Assembly (NCBI RefSeq): GCF_049243985.1
Contig: NC_135376.1
Coordinates: 43,505,001-43,569,000 of the forward strand
Direction: 5' to 3'
DNA from: Paroedura picta
Taxonomy: Eukaryota > Chordata > Lepidosauria > Squamata > Gekkonidae
Length of the DNA stretch: 64,000 nt
Shown: positions 1-10,900 of the stretch, one piece after another
Position numbering within the stretch: the stretch's first letter is position 1
Layout of the letters: each line of letters starts with the position of its first letter
Translations under genes and position numbers: made by a program
The notes under the pieces: generated by a model
Told to the model about the DNA's origin: nothing
The model's input: the letters and a program-made list of their open reading frames with translations, nothing else
The model's database searches: none

Positions 1-1161
1 TGGCAGATCCTACAAAACCAGGCACTATTTGTTATGCATTTATTGCTCAACATTGGCTACTTTGAGAAAACTCTTACATTTCCTTTTCAAGAGAATGCAG
101 GACAATGAAGTGTGGATTTTTGTTGGATTGCATAACATTTATCTGTTATATTTATATCAGTTTCCAAAAATTGTATCTCAAAATGACTTACATACACAAA
201 GAGAGACAACTCCTGCCTCTCAGGATTAGAAACTCAGAGGACAAGACACACAAGGAAAGCGGAATTAAGAGGAAAGAGATCGGTTTGACGGATGGAATTT
301 TATATGTAGCTTGGTAAAGTTGATTTTCCCTCACTGGCAATTGGGTTAGATGTAAGGGGTGGAATTATCATATGGTCCTTGTTCCTCTGACTGGTGATGT
401 GGTCAGTGTCCATTTTTCAACATAGCAGAGTAGGAATTGCTGTTATTGTCTCCTAGGGTACTGTGTGATGGTACCACTGGGGGACTTTGACTTTGGGGAA
501 TATTTACCTACCTACTAATGATTCCTCATAAACTAGAGAATGTATGGAGAACAATATAAGTTTCTTTGGGTCCACACTGTGGAGAAAGCCAGGCTACAAA
601 TAGATTAAATCAATAGCAACCTCACTTGTCAAAATGAGAAGGAACAGTACTCATAAGAAGCATAAGAAGCAATGTAATCATTCATTCATTCTGGTTTACA
701 ATTTATGCTATCCTATTAGTTGTGGTTGCCAAAGAAAAAGCAAGCAGACAAACAGCATGGAGACAAACCCTGTAAAAGGATCATGACTGTGTTAACAGAA
801 AACATGACCACATCTAAAAGTCAAGGCAGACAGTTATCAAATACACTCCTTCCTGTTAGGTCCTCCGGATTCAGCTCTTTATTCAACCCACATTTTCTGG
901 CTGGGTATACTAATATTGCAGACTAAACAAACAAGCACACGAACCTCTGATAAAACCCCAATTAACTCAGGCTGCAAAACAAAATGCACCTCAGAAACAT
1001 TCAAAGCATTTATTTGCAGCCTTTCTCCTTTGCTTGTCATACATACCTACAAAAGAACCAGCCTCCAATGACTTATCAATCAGCAGCCCATTCAGCACCA
1101 TTAACCGTTTCCTCTCAAATCCCTATTCCCACTCCCAGCATTGAGTCTTCCCGCTCTTCAC
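1..1161. other. HOGA1 intron 3, nothing recognised
   Basis: The donor of exon 3 reads GTGAAG on the minus strand at 1161-1156. I found no further HOGA1 exon (the next should encode the VLYSVPANTG region) and no repeat I can name. Short open frames here show no family resemblance. Confidence 0.5.
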
Positions 1162-3662
1162 CTCTGTGTAATGACGGATCAAGGCAGCACTGGTCATGCC
1201 CCCCCTGTAATAGCACGGAGTCACCAGCAGAGCAGCATCAGCCCCTTTGTCAGCCACTTGTGCTGTCATCTCAATAGTGCCCCGAGTTGCTGGGGGAAGA
1301 GGAAGGAGGTTATATCCAAGATAGTGACAAGGGTCTCTTGAGGGTCAGGGCTCAAAGGAGAGGATGGGCCCTGTCAGATTAGGAGCCATGCACCTGAAGT
1401 ACAATCAGCTCCCTTCAGGGCATGGTGCAGCTAGAGGCTGAGAATCCCTGCCCCACCCTCCACACTGCTCACTCTCGCATCCAGACCCAGCAAGCAGCAG
1501 TTTTTCCTTGGGCACAGCTCGCCGCAGTCGTCCCACCACCTCCAGACGTTCCTGCAGTGTCAAGTAGGGAGCCTCTCCAGTTGAGCCCTGCACCACAAAG
1601 CCTGCAAAAAAAGATGTCGTTCTTCTGTGTGCTGAGGTCCCTGCTCTGATACTGAGCCACCAGAATGAGTACAGCCACAGAGCCCGGTGGTCAACTGAAG
1701 GCAAGATAGCTAGATCTGCTGCTCAGCCGTGCAGCTATCCCCCCCCCCCCCCCCGGTTTGCTGGCATGCAGCTGCAGCCCTGTGAAGAAGAGGCATCACT
1801 TCTTGATCTGCATGCAACTGTTAAGGAGGAAAGGAACCCTGTCAGGAAAAGGCAGACCCCAGAGACAGAGAAAGGGTGGCCTAGGACTCTTTAGGAAGAG
1901 ACTGCTAAAGTCTAGAAGGGCGTGACTTAGGGGCAGGGAAGAGATGCTGAAGACCAATTCCTTCCCCTAACTGTACCTCTCCTGCAGATGGGCCCAAAGT
2001 CCAGGCAGACAGCCATGGGTATCCTTGAAGACGGATCAGTTGCTAGTTCAGCTTTCTATTTGCTGGAAAGGATCCAGTTGCAGGAATCAATTCAGCAAAG
2101 CTCCATTTTTAAAGGTTTTTAAGCCACTACTGGTGTAGAAGCCTCTGAAGACTGCTCCACTAGATGGTGTGACTGTTCTCCCCTGTCTGACAGATACCTA
2201 CAGGATATCTCAAGGTGTGCAGGAAAGAACAGACTCCTGTTCCCGGCAGGGGTTCTTGTGCCTGTCATGATTGCAGAAGAGGCACAAATTCAAAAGGTCT
2301 AGCAAAACAAAGTGCCTGTTAAATTTCTCCAGGGCATGTATTTCTGAAAGGCTTAAAGGTGTTGTCAGGTTCAAATGGGTAGCGTGTTGGTCTGAAGTAG
2401 CACAATAAAATCAGAGTCCGGTAGCACCTTTAAGACCAACCAAGATTTATTCAAGGCGTGAGCTTTCGAGTGCAAGCACTCTTCCTCAGACTAAGAACTC
2501 CCTATATGTCACTCAGGGTTAAAGGTGTTTTATAGGACAGAACTTGCAGAGGGCACCGGGCTCTGGAATGGCTGCCTTTCAAGAAAGGCAGCCGTGTGTG
2601 TGGAAAGGTGCGTGGCGGGGACCGTAATGTCCATTGGAGTAGCAATCCCCAATCTGTGGGCCGTGGACCACATGAGGTCCGTTGACTAATTGGAGGTGGG
2701 CCCCGAAGGATGCCTCCCCCCCCCCCGCCCTTTACAACACACTTTGGGTGTCATTGTCTCCCATCACTCCCAGATGGGACTATCTCGTTGCAAAGAAACA
2801 AGCTCAGGGTTCCCATTGATTTGTCATTGTCATGAGTTAAAATTTCCATGAAAATAAAATGTTCCTTATGTTCCTCGTGGCGTGTCTGTATCTTATTTTG
2901 AAGGGATGTTTAAACGTTACCATAGCGATGAGAGAGCCTTAGGGCAGTGGTTGAGAGTAGAGGAGTAAATTACCTCCCCACACCGGGCCTCAGTAAAATT
3001 GTCAAGCGTTGAGTGGTCGCCGGTGATAAAAAAGGTTTGGGACCACTGCATTGGAGCATTTTTAAATTACGGAGCTGAGTTCAGCTCTAAAACAGCGTCG
3101 CCCTAAGGTCTAGTTTGGCCCTGGCCACAGGGAAGTGACGGTCCCCCTGGGCCCCGGTTTTAATTCCCGTGAAGTAGCCCCATGAGCAGAGTAGAAGGGG
3201 CAAGGCAAGTGGGACGCACAAAGCGGGGGGGGGGGGGGGACGCTGTCTTATCACTACTTTTGTCACTCATGCATTAACCCTCCCCCTGAAATTACTCCTT
3301 CGCAAGTACAGGGGCGCAATTTCGCCTCAGGCGCGAAACCGGCTGGCTAGGGCTCTGTGGAAACCGAACCTGCCTGCTGCTCGGGAAACGCCCCACGTGC
3401 CCTGCCGGCCGAGCCTACCTCGGAAGGGGATCTTATCGTAGAGGCGCATGTTCTCCTCTAGGCGGACATAATCCACCTCTCCTTGCGAGGTGAAGGGGGT
3501 GGTCAGGGGCGGGTAGATCCCGCGCAGGTCCAGCCGTCGACGGGGCGCTGCTCCCCCTGCAACGGCGCCGAACTGCCGGGGAGTGCTCCCGCTCGGAGGC
3601 CCAGTGGGGCGCCAGCACAGGCTTCTCGCCCAGAGAAGGGCCAGGGTCCGTGGGGTTCGCAT
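1162..3662 (-). CDS. HOGA1: HOGA1, 4-hydroxy-2-oxoglutarate aldolase, coding exons 1-3 (5' part; continues left of window)
   Basis: Mitochondrial class I aldolase of the DHDPS/NAL family that splits 4-hydroxy-2-oxoglutarate into pyruvate and glyoxylate in hydroxyproline breakdown. Exons on the minus strand: 3662-3419, 1601-1473 and 1289-1162 (244, 129 and 128 bases; 167 codons, phases 1, 1, 0), each with AG/GT borders. Exon 1 starts with an arginine-rich, acid-free leader ([15 protein letters not shown]) fit for mitochondrial import, then [15 protein letters not shown], the family's N-terminal strand. Exon 2 gives [15 protein letters not shown] and LLLAGSGCE; exon 3 gives VTPCYYRGG. The start at 3662 was preferred to an in-frame ATG at 3800 because only the shorter leader resembles a transit peptide; the upstream one cannot be excluded. 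The catalytic Tyr and the Schiff-base Lys lie in later exons outside the window. Human HOGA1 has Asn where this has Thr in GSTGE. Identity is by memory of the human protein; very likely right. Confidence 0.93.
2376..2500 (-). repeat. Dispersed repeat with a hammerhead-ribozyme-like core (possibly Penelope-like element end)
   Basis: In HOGA1 intron 1. Read on the minus strand it has CTGAGGA (2489-2483), a hairpin with arms GAGTG (2481-2477) and CACTC (2472-2468), then GAAA (2467-2464), followed by a tail with AATAAAT and the phrase GGTGCTACCGGACTC. The same tail wording recurs near 13950-14030 and 42555-42625. The layout is close to hammerhead motifs reported in Penelope-like elements, but the family name is my inference. 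Confidence 0.5.
2640..3048. mobile_element. hAT-type DNA transposon, non-autonomous, 409 bp
   Basis: Flanked by a perfect 8-bp target duplication CATTGGAG (2632-2639 and 3049-3056), the hallmark length for hAT elements. The right end reads GGTTTGGGACCACTG, the same terminal sequence as the copy at 61089-61444; the left end is more diverged. The last 60 bp (CAGTAAAATTGTCAAGCGTT and on) also match that copy. No transposase frame is present. It lies in HOGA1 intron 1. Confidence 0.8.
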
Positions 3663-3900
3663 GGCCGTCTTGACCCTGGGGCGGCAGCTGCTGCCGGCGC
3701 TGTTGCACTCTGGAGTCCCGGACCCCGCCGCAGCCCGGCAGGAAGGCGGACGGCACGCAGGAAGCCCGGCCTCAAGGGGCGGCCTGTACCGTTCAGCCAA
3801 GCGCCAGCCCGACAGTCCCCGCCGTTGCCCCTGCCAGCCTGTGAGTGACCTTCCTTCCAGCTGCGTCCGACTGGGAGGGAGCGGGACAGAGAGCCTCTTT
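3300..3900 (-). promoter_or_regulatory. CpG-rich first exon and presumed promoter of HOGA1
   Basis: GC- and CpG-dense stretch around the first coding exon, in contrast to AT-richer flanks. The start codon is at 3662 and the presumed promoter lies to its right. No TATA box is evident, as expected for a CpG promoter. Transcription start not determinable. Confidence 0.45.
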
Positions 3901-4518
3901 GCTTGAAAGCAAGCCCCGTTCTGTGCAGTGGACTTTACCCTCCCGTGGGCATGCGGTGAATTCCAGCAGGAACCATCCCCCTCTCCGTTTCCCTGTCTTT
4001 GGACCCAAGGTCAGGAAAAGCCAAGGGAAAATAAAAGGGTCCCATGGGTTGGCTGCACCTTCCTAGCATGTGAAACTCTGTGGTCCATTGACCATCCCAA
4101 AGGGCCAGGTAGATCAGAGATGTTGTGGAAGTCTTCTGCCTGAATTTGTGAAGAGCTGCACTAACAGCCCTGACACAATGCAGGCCTGGTTCAAGGGAAT
4201 ATTACAGAGCATTTCAAGGGGTTGGGTCAGGAGGATAAGTAAAAAGAGCCCAATATGAACACAGTGCTAGAGGGCCCATGCATGGAAGGAAAGAAGGGGT
4301 TACCAACCAGGCCAAGCAGATGGTAAATGGCAAACCAGTATGCCTTGTTGGAAACATTCTGCACAGAGACAAGGGTGTACTTTTACTTGGAATATCTGTA
4401 AGACACAGCCTTTGCTTTTACAACACTAGCCCAACATACTGCAAGTAGTTTGATATTTCAGGACCTTGCAGGCTAGCTTGTTATCATGCAGTAGAGACGA
4501 TCAATCACTCAGTCCACA

Positions 4519-4716
4519 AGAGGGGCTTTGTGGCAGAGTATCTAACTTTCATACAAAAGGTCCCAGGTTCAATCCCCGGCATCTCCAGGTAAAAGGACCG
4601 GGTAGGAGATGAAGGGAAAGACCCTTACCTGAGACCACGAGAGCTGTTGCCAGTCAGAGTAAACATAATTGACCAGAAGTATGATAGTGTAAGGCAGCTT
4701 CGTGTGTTCAACTCAG
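4519..4716 (+). repeat. tRNA-derived SINE (family with 'aaggcagcttcatgtgttc' end)
   Basis: Starts with a degenerate tRNA-like head (GGCTTTGTGGCAGAGTATC) and B-box-like CAGGTTCAATCCC, then a body ending AAGGCAGCTTCGTGTGTTCA. Related copies occur at 8043-8240 (plus) and 47760-47965 (minus), with scraps at 25955-26035 and 48085-48115. Lies between HOGA1 and ANKRD2. Confidence 0.75.
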
Positions 4717-4717
4717 T

Positions 4718-4723
4718 TTTATT
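4718..4723 (-). terminator. Candidate poly(A) signal of ANKRD2
   Basis: AATAAA on the minus strand, about 265 bases past the ANKRD2 stop codon at 4988. It is the only canonical hexamer I noticed at a sensible distance, but it abuts a SINE, so the true end could differ. Confidence 0.35.
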
Positions 4724-4987
4724 CCATGGATACAACACTGGAACCTGCCTACTTGGCAGGGTGCCTCTGCTATATACAGCTGTACGATAAACAGAAAACT
4801 CACCTGTGTGGCTGGTGATAATATAGTGATGGGGAGTTTTCCAGCTATTGCATTTCTGTTTCTCACATAGTGGATGAACTCTTGCTAAGTTTTACTTTTT
4901 AAAAAATTGGGTGGTAACAACAGCCTCTTGGAATCCAATGTCATTCTGTCTGGGGTCCCACCTGGCTCCCCTCCCCCCCCATCTGCC

Positions 4988-7900
4988 TCATGCGGGCATC
5001 TCTGCTGTGTCTGGCTCTTGCTTTTCCAACACTTCCCGTGTATCTTTTTGCCATAGCTGCACAAGGTGTGTAGGAGTCTTCCCAGCCTGTGGCAGGAAAC
5101 AGAGGTGAGAAAGGTAAGTATCTGTATCATCCAACTGCTGCAACATCACCTAGATTTAGCTGGCTGCTGAACTGCCAGGAGAATGGGGCTTTAACCCATG
5201 AGCTAAGCTGAAGGAAAAATCTCCACTAAAATATTAAAATTGTATCCCTGGGTGGGGCCAAAACAGCACAAAACTCACCAGGTTTTTGGCCATCATGTCA
5301 GCCCCGTGCAGAATCAACAACTTAATGATCTTGTAGCGATTGAGACGAACAGCATCGTGCAGGGCACTGTCTCCCTCCTACAACAGACGTGGTAGCACCA
5401 CGATGTGGAAGGTGAGAAGAGACAGAAATCAGGCACCCAAACTAAGCTAATATTGACATAAGAATAAGGGAAGCTCTAAAAGACAGAGAAGAACCCTCTA
5501 GTTCAAAGCTCTCAAGTGCTTAGCAAATGGAGTCTGGATATACTGAATGTACCTTTGGAGTCAGAGATCAGCAGGCTGCTACAGAGATAGAACATTGCCA
5601 AATACCCTCAAAGGTTTCCATTGGATTAGCTGTCTAATAGGAAGGGCTGCAGTTTCAACATTGTCATGGATGGAGCATGCTGGCTTCTTCCTCCTGATAG
5701 ATGACAACCTTGATTCCCAGAATCTTTAGCCAGCTGTCTGGAAGCAGTGACGAGATGGCTCAAGCATCTGAAACTCAACCCTTCAAAGACGGAGGTCCTA
5801 TGGCTGGGCAAGAATGGTCCAAGCAAGGAAGCGCGATTGCCCAACTTGGACAGGGTGCAGATATCAGTGGCTCACTCTGCCAGGAATCTGGGTGAGATCC
5901 TGGATGCCTCCCTTTCTAAGGAGGCACAGATTGCAAGAGTAGCGTGGCTGGCATTTTACCATCTGCACCAAGCCAAACTACTAGTTGCCCTACTTGGCTC
6001 CAGAACACCTAGGCACAGCGCAACAGTCACCCCTAGACTGGATTTCTGCAGCTCATTGTACTCAGGCCCACTCTTAACCTTGATCTGAAAACTGCAACTG
6101 GTCCAGAATGCAGTGGTCAGGGCTCTCACAGGAATACCATGAAGGTCCCACGTCCGGCCCACTCTCCAACAACTGTCCTGGCTACCAGTCGAATTCCGGA
6201 TCAGACAAGGTCTTGCAATAAATAGACATGCACTCCCCCATCCGAAGGCTGTTATCTTACTCGATCACGGGAATTGATATCCATCCCATTGTTAATCAGA
6301 TGTTCCACAATCTCACTCACGCCAGTGCGGGTGGCCACATGCAGAGGTGTGCTGAGAAGCTATGTTTGAACAGATATAGAAGGATAGAAACCAGAAGGAA
6401 GAAACATTATATTACCTTATATTCCAGTTACCCTAATGCAATGCAACCTCTAAAATCCTCTTTGCCCCATTGATTTCACATAAAGTTCACCCACTTCCCC
6501 CAAGAGTTGACCCCCATTTTTACCATAACGCTCTTCTTTCATCCCAATTCTCAAAAAGCAGTTCATGGAAGCCTCACACCTTCACTCACCTTGTCCTTGA
6601 CATTGAAATTGGCTCCTTTCTCTTGCAAGAGCTTCACCACTTCAAGATGTCCACCACGACAGGCCCAATGCATAGCAGTGGCATCCAGCTGTCCACATGA
6701 AGAATACATCTATCAGCAGAGGAGCGCAATTCCCCCATGCACCTGTACTCTTTTGCATCTGCTCTTGGAGTTTTCTTTTGTACTTCCATGCATCTGCACT
6801 TTCCAGCTACACATGAGCTAGTAGAAAGGTTCAAAGCCAATTTTGATCCTCAAACAGTCCAATTAATATTTCCTTTTATACAGGAGATTGATAATAATAG
6901 GGAACAGAGGAAGGGCATTGCTGAAACTGCAGAATGGTCGGAACAAAAGCAAGCATGGATGTGGAAAGATGTGAGGAAGGGTATCTTACTCGATCTCTGA
7001 AGTCAACAGTGGCACCATAGGCCAAAAGCTTCTCCACTATTTCTGTGTATCCCTCAAGTGAGGCACGATGTAAAGCTGTCCTGCGGAACTAGGGAAAGGA
7101 GAGAAAGGAAGTCTTCAGTAAAGGAGGCAGTAAAAGACAGAAGGTCCTTCACCAAATATCTGTAGGACAAGGTCTCCTGGTATTTGTCTTTAAAGCTTTG
7201 TTTGCTAAAGATATCTTCCCACTGCCTACCGCCACATCATCAGTCCGGCACTTATGAAATATTTCCGAACATTGCTCCGAGGAAGTTTGTAAAATTCAAG
7301 TCCACCAGATATACAGAAGAATTGGAGCTTTTGTTCTTGCAGACTTCACAGGGTTGTACCCATTGATGTTTTCCAGTTATCCACTTCTTGCACTAAATGG
7401 ACATATTGATTGATTGGGCTTGTTACCTGCCACTCCAAACAAGCAGGCTTGCGGCAGGTTACAGAATAAAACTCCACAATAAAAACCCCAACTGAAAACA
7501 ATTAATTTATAGTCATAAAAACAAACCCTGGCAGTGAAGAAAACCCCACCCCCACTCAACAGACCTCTAGCATCAGGCATTGTGGGGGTATTGATATAAA
7601 TTGGGGAGGCCAGTGTTCCAGCCATTTCTCAGGAGGGGCCATGATCATCCTTGCCGTGGCCTCAACCAAATACTTAGCATAAGAGCTCTGTCTTGCAGGC
7701 CCTGCGAAACTGTGGCAGCTCCATCAGGGTCCTCAGCTCTTCCAGGTGCTCATTCCACCAGGTTGGGGCCAGGACTAAAAAGGCCCTGGGTCTGGTTGAG
7801 GCCAGGCGTACCTATATAAGGTGTACCTATATAAGGATGTATATAGGCATACCTATATAAGGATTCAGACATTAAAGACTAGAGGTGTTTCAAGAAGTCA

Positions 7901-10900
7901 TTCCCATGGCCCCTGTATTGGTGCTCTTTGAGACATTAAGTACTTAATGTGCCTTCATATTAAACTGAAGACTTATTTCTCAGATTAAAAATAAATGGTG
8001 TCCAATACCTCCTCTCAAAAATCATGTATTTGATTTGTTCAGAGAGAGGCCATAGCTTAGTGATCAAGCACATGCTTTGTATGCAGAAGGTCCCAAATTC
8101 AGTTCACAGTATTTCCAGTTAAAAGTCTTAGGTCACAGATGTTAGGAAAGATGTTCTGGTGGCTGAGATCTTGAAGAAACAATGCTGTGTTTTAGCTGGG
8201 CTAATGGTCTCACTCATTATAAGGCAGTTCCACATTTGTCACACCTACCAAAAACTAAACTGACCATGCATCTTTGAGTATTCTCAGTTTCCCTTACTGT
8301 CCTGCCCCAAAATCTACACTTTTCTCCAGTTTAGAGACCATCCTAGGTGCAGAGATTAACACAACACGGTCGATGGGTCTCACATTCTAATTCATAGCTC
8401 TAAAGAAAACAGTAATAAATTTAAAAAATGCAGGAAAGATCATGTGAAATTGTATTCCCTATTGTGATACCTCATCACAGGTATCTGGAGAGCCCCCATC
8501 TGCCAAGAACTTCTCTACCACGTGCATCTTGCCCTGTACAGCAGCTTTCAAGAAGTCCTCTTCTGCCACAGGTCCTGTCTGCAGGGAAGAATTGATGGTT
8601 CAATGGATGTTGGATAAGCTCAGAAAGCATAGCAAGTTTTAAAACAATTCAAGAGGAAAGCCTTCTCAAACCCTGAGGAAGGACTTATCTATTTGCAATC
8701 CCTACCCTCATTCCCAAGCACTTAAGGCAGACATTGCCTATCATTGGAGTAACATGCATCTAGAGGCCTCCACTTTGGGAGAAGGATCTGTTTTTTTGCT
8801 GCCTTGCTTCTGGTTCCTAAATCTGATTAGGGATGATTTCTGGGATTACCCTGCTGCTTCCCTAGAACTTTCACCTCCCTTGACCCTGACAATGGAATTT
8901 CCCTTACAATTTCCTCTGGCTCAGGCTCTGGTTTCTTCTCTTCCTTCTTCTTTTTGGGTTTCTTCCGTAGCTCAAAGAGGTACTGAGTACCACCAACTTC
9001 AATGATCTCTCGCCTTAGGTCCACAGAGCTTTTTCGTACCCTCTCCTGGCCCTGTTGACAGAGGGAGAGGGAGACAGAGATTTGTGAAGAATTATCTGGC
9101 TTATGACTGGGTACTTTTCTCCTCATCCTGTAATTGCAAACACATTCTTGTTTTGCTTTCCAGTTGTGGCCAAACACATGCTGATCAAAGGGCTTATTTT
9201 TTGTCTTTACTTTCTACAATGTGTTCTACTCATCATAATGCCAAATGTAATAACATTGCAATCTGCTAACTAGATTATTTTCTTTTACCTGCGGAGATAA
9301 CACCTTCATCTCCATATCTGTTTGAGTAGCCCTAGGGGAAGGGGGTCATACAACTGGACAGGACCTCCGAAGTCATCTAATCAAATATCCTCCTCAGGGC
9401 AGGAATACATAACTATAGCAACTGCCACAGATGGCCATCCAGCCTTTGCAACCCCCCCCCCAAAAAAAAGAGCCTCCACCTCTTTCTGAGGCAATCTACT
9501 CCATTGTTTGTCTATTAAAAAGTTGCCTCTAAGATTTGCCCCAAATCTACTTCCTTGTAATTTCCATTAGTTAGTTATAGTCATACCCTGTGGAACAAGA
9601 AGACCAAGTATGCTCCATCTTCTCTACATACTAAACCTTGAGATATTTGAAACCTGTGATTATGTCTCCCCATACTGTTCACTTCTCCAGACTAAACATG
9701 CTCAGCACTTTCAACTTATCTTCACAGATCCCTCATTCATCCTGGTCACCCTCCCCTGGATGTAGTCTAATTTATCTACTTTTTAAAATGTGGTGTCCAG
9801 AAATGGACACAGCACTCTAAATGAGGCCTGATCAGTGCAGAAAATGGCCAGTGTATCTGGTGTTACTACTGCAGTTCTCTCCTTTACTTGCCAACACAAG
9901 AGTATGCTACTAAAGGGGCAATGGAGAAGGTCAGTTGCTGGCTGCTTATTCAGCTTATATAGCTGTCCTGTAATGTAAAATTGTGTTAGTACCAAGAACG
10001 GGTAGAATGAGCTCCTGGAAATGCTGCAGACCCTTTGGGAGCTTGTTCAGTTTCGAAGGGCTTGCAAGATGGAGCTCTTCTGCCAGGCATTTGATTGGGG
10101 CCAATGAACTGTAGTGTAACTGAGTTGGCCCCCTTCTATAAGCATCCCTCCCCAAAATGGAATGGGAGAAGTACCAAAGGCAAGACTCACTGATATTTGT
10201 ATTGCAATGGATTTAATAGCACTTTAATTGTTCTTAAATCTTTTAATTATTGTAATCATTTTTAATGTTTGTATGTATCCTATACTGTTGTAAACTGCCC
10301 CAAGTTGGTCCCCTGAGAAGGGCAGTAATAGAAATTCAAATCTGTCTGTCTGTCTGTCTGTCTAACTAACTAACTTACTAACTAACTCAACATATCTCAG
10401 CCTGTATAAACTATGTTGAGAACCATAGTACAGTCAGAGCAAGACTTTGAGATTGAAATCCATGGCCACAAGACATGAGTTCAGAAGGGAGAAGCAGGCT
10501 GTAGCTTTGCATTTTAAATCTGCACCATGATCTCAAAATAAGAGAATATAAAATCCTTGAGTCCACAGACTGAAATTACCTAACTTCAACACTGGCTAAT
10601 ATCCACAATCTTAGATCAGAGAGGGAGCCAGTAATCAAGGCGATGACCAAGGAAGATGTAGTACAAGGTAACTGTTGTTCAGGGCAGCAAAAAGAACAGT
10701 TCAACAAGGCAGAGTAAAGGAACTGTTTGGAGTTCAAACAGTTGGTCACCTCTACTGGAGAAAATGGTAACATTTGTGGCCCTAAAACACTGTTTTGGAG
10801 CAGAAACTTGGGAAAGTAAGCATAAAGTACAAACTTAGTATATTGGTATAACTACTTGGTGTCATCTCCCATTCTCATCCTACACTGAGTCCCCTCCCTT

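Noticed and set aside
3327-3800. Upstream ATG at 3800 as the HOGA1 start
   Set aside because: It would add 46 residues of Pro/Cys-rich sequence before a normal mitochondrial leader; possible but less likely than 3662.
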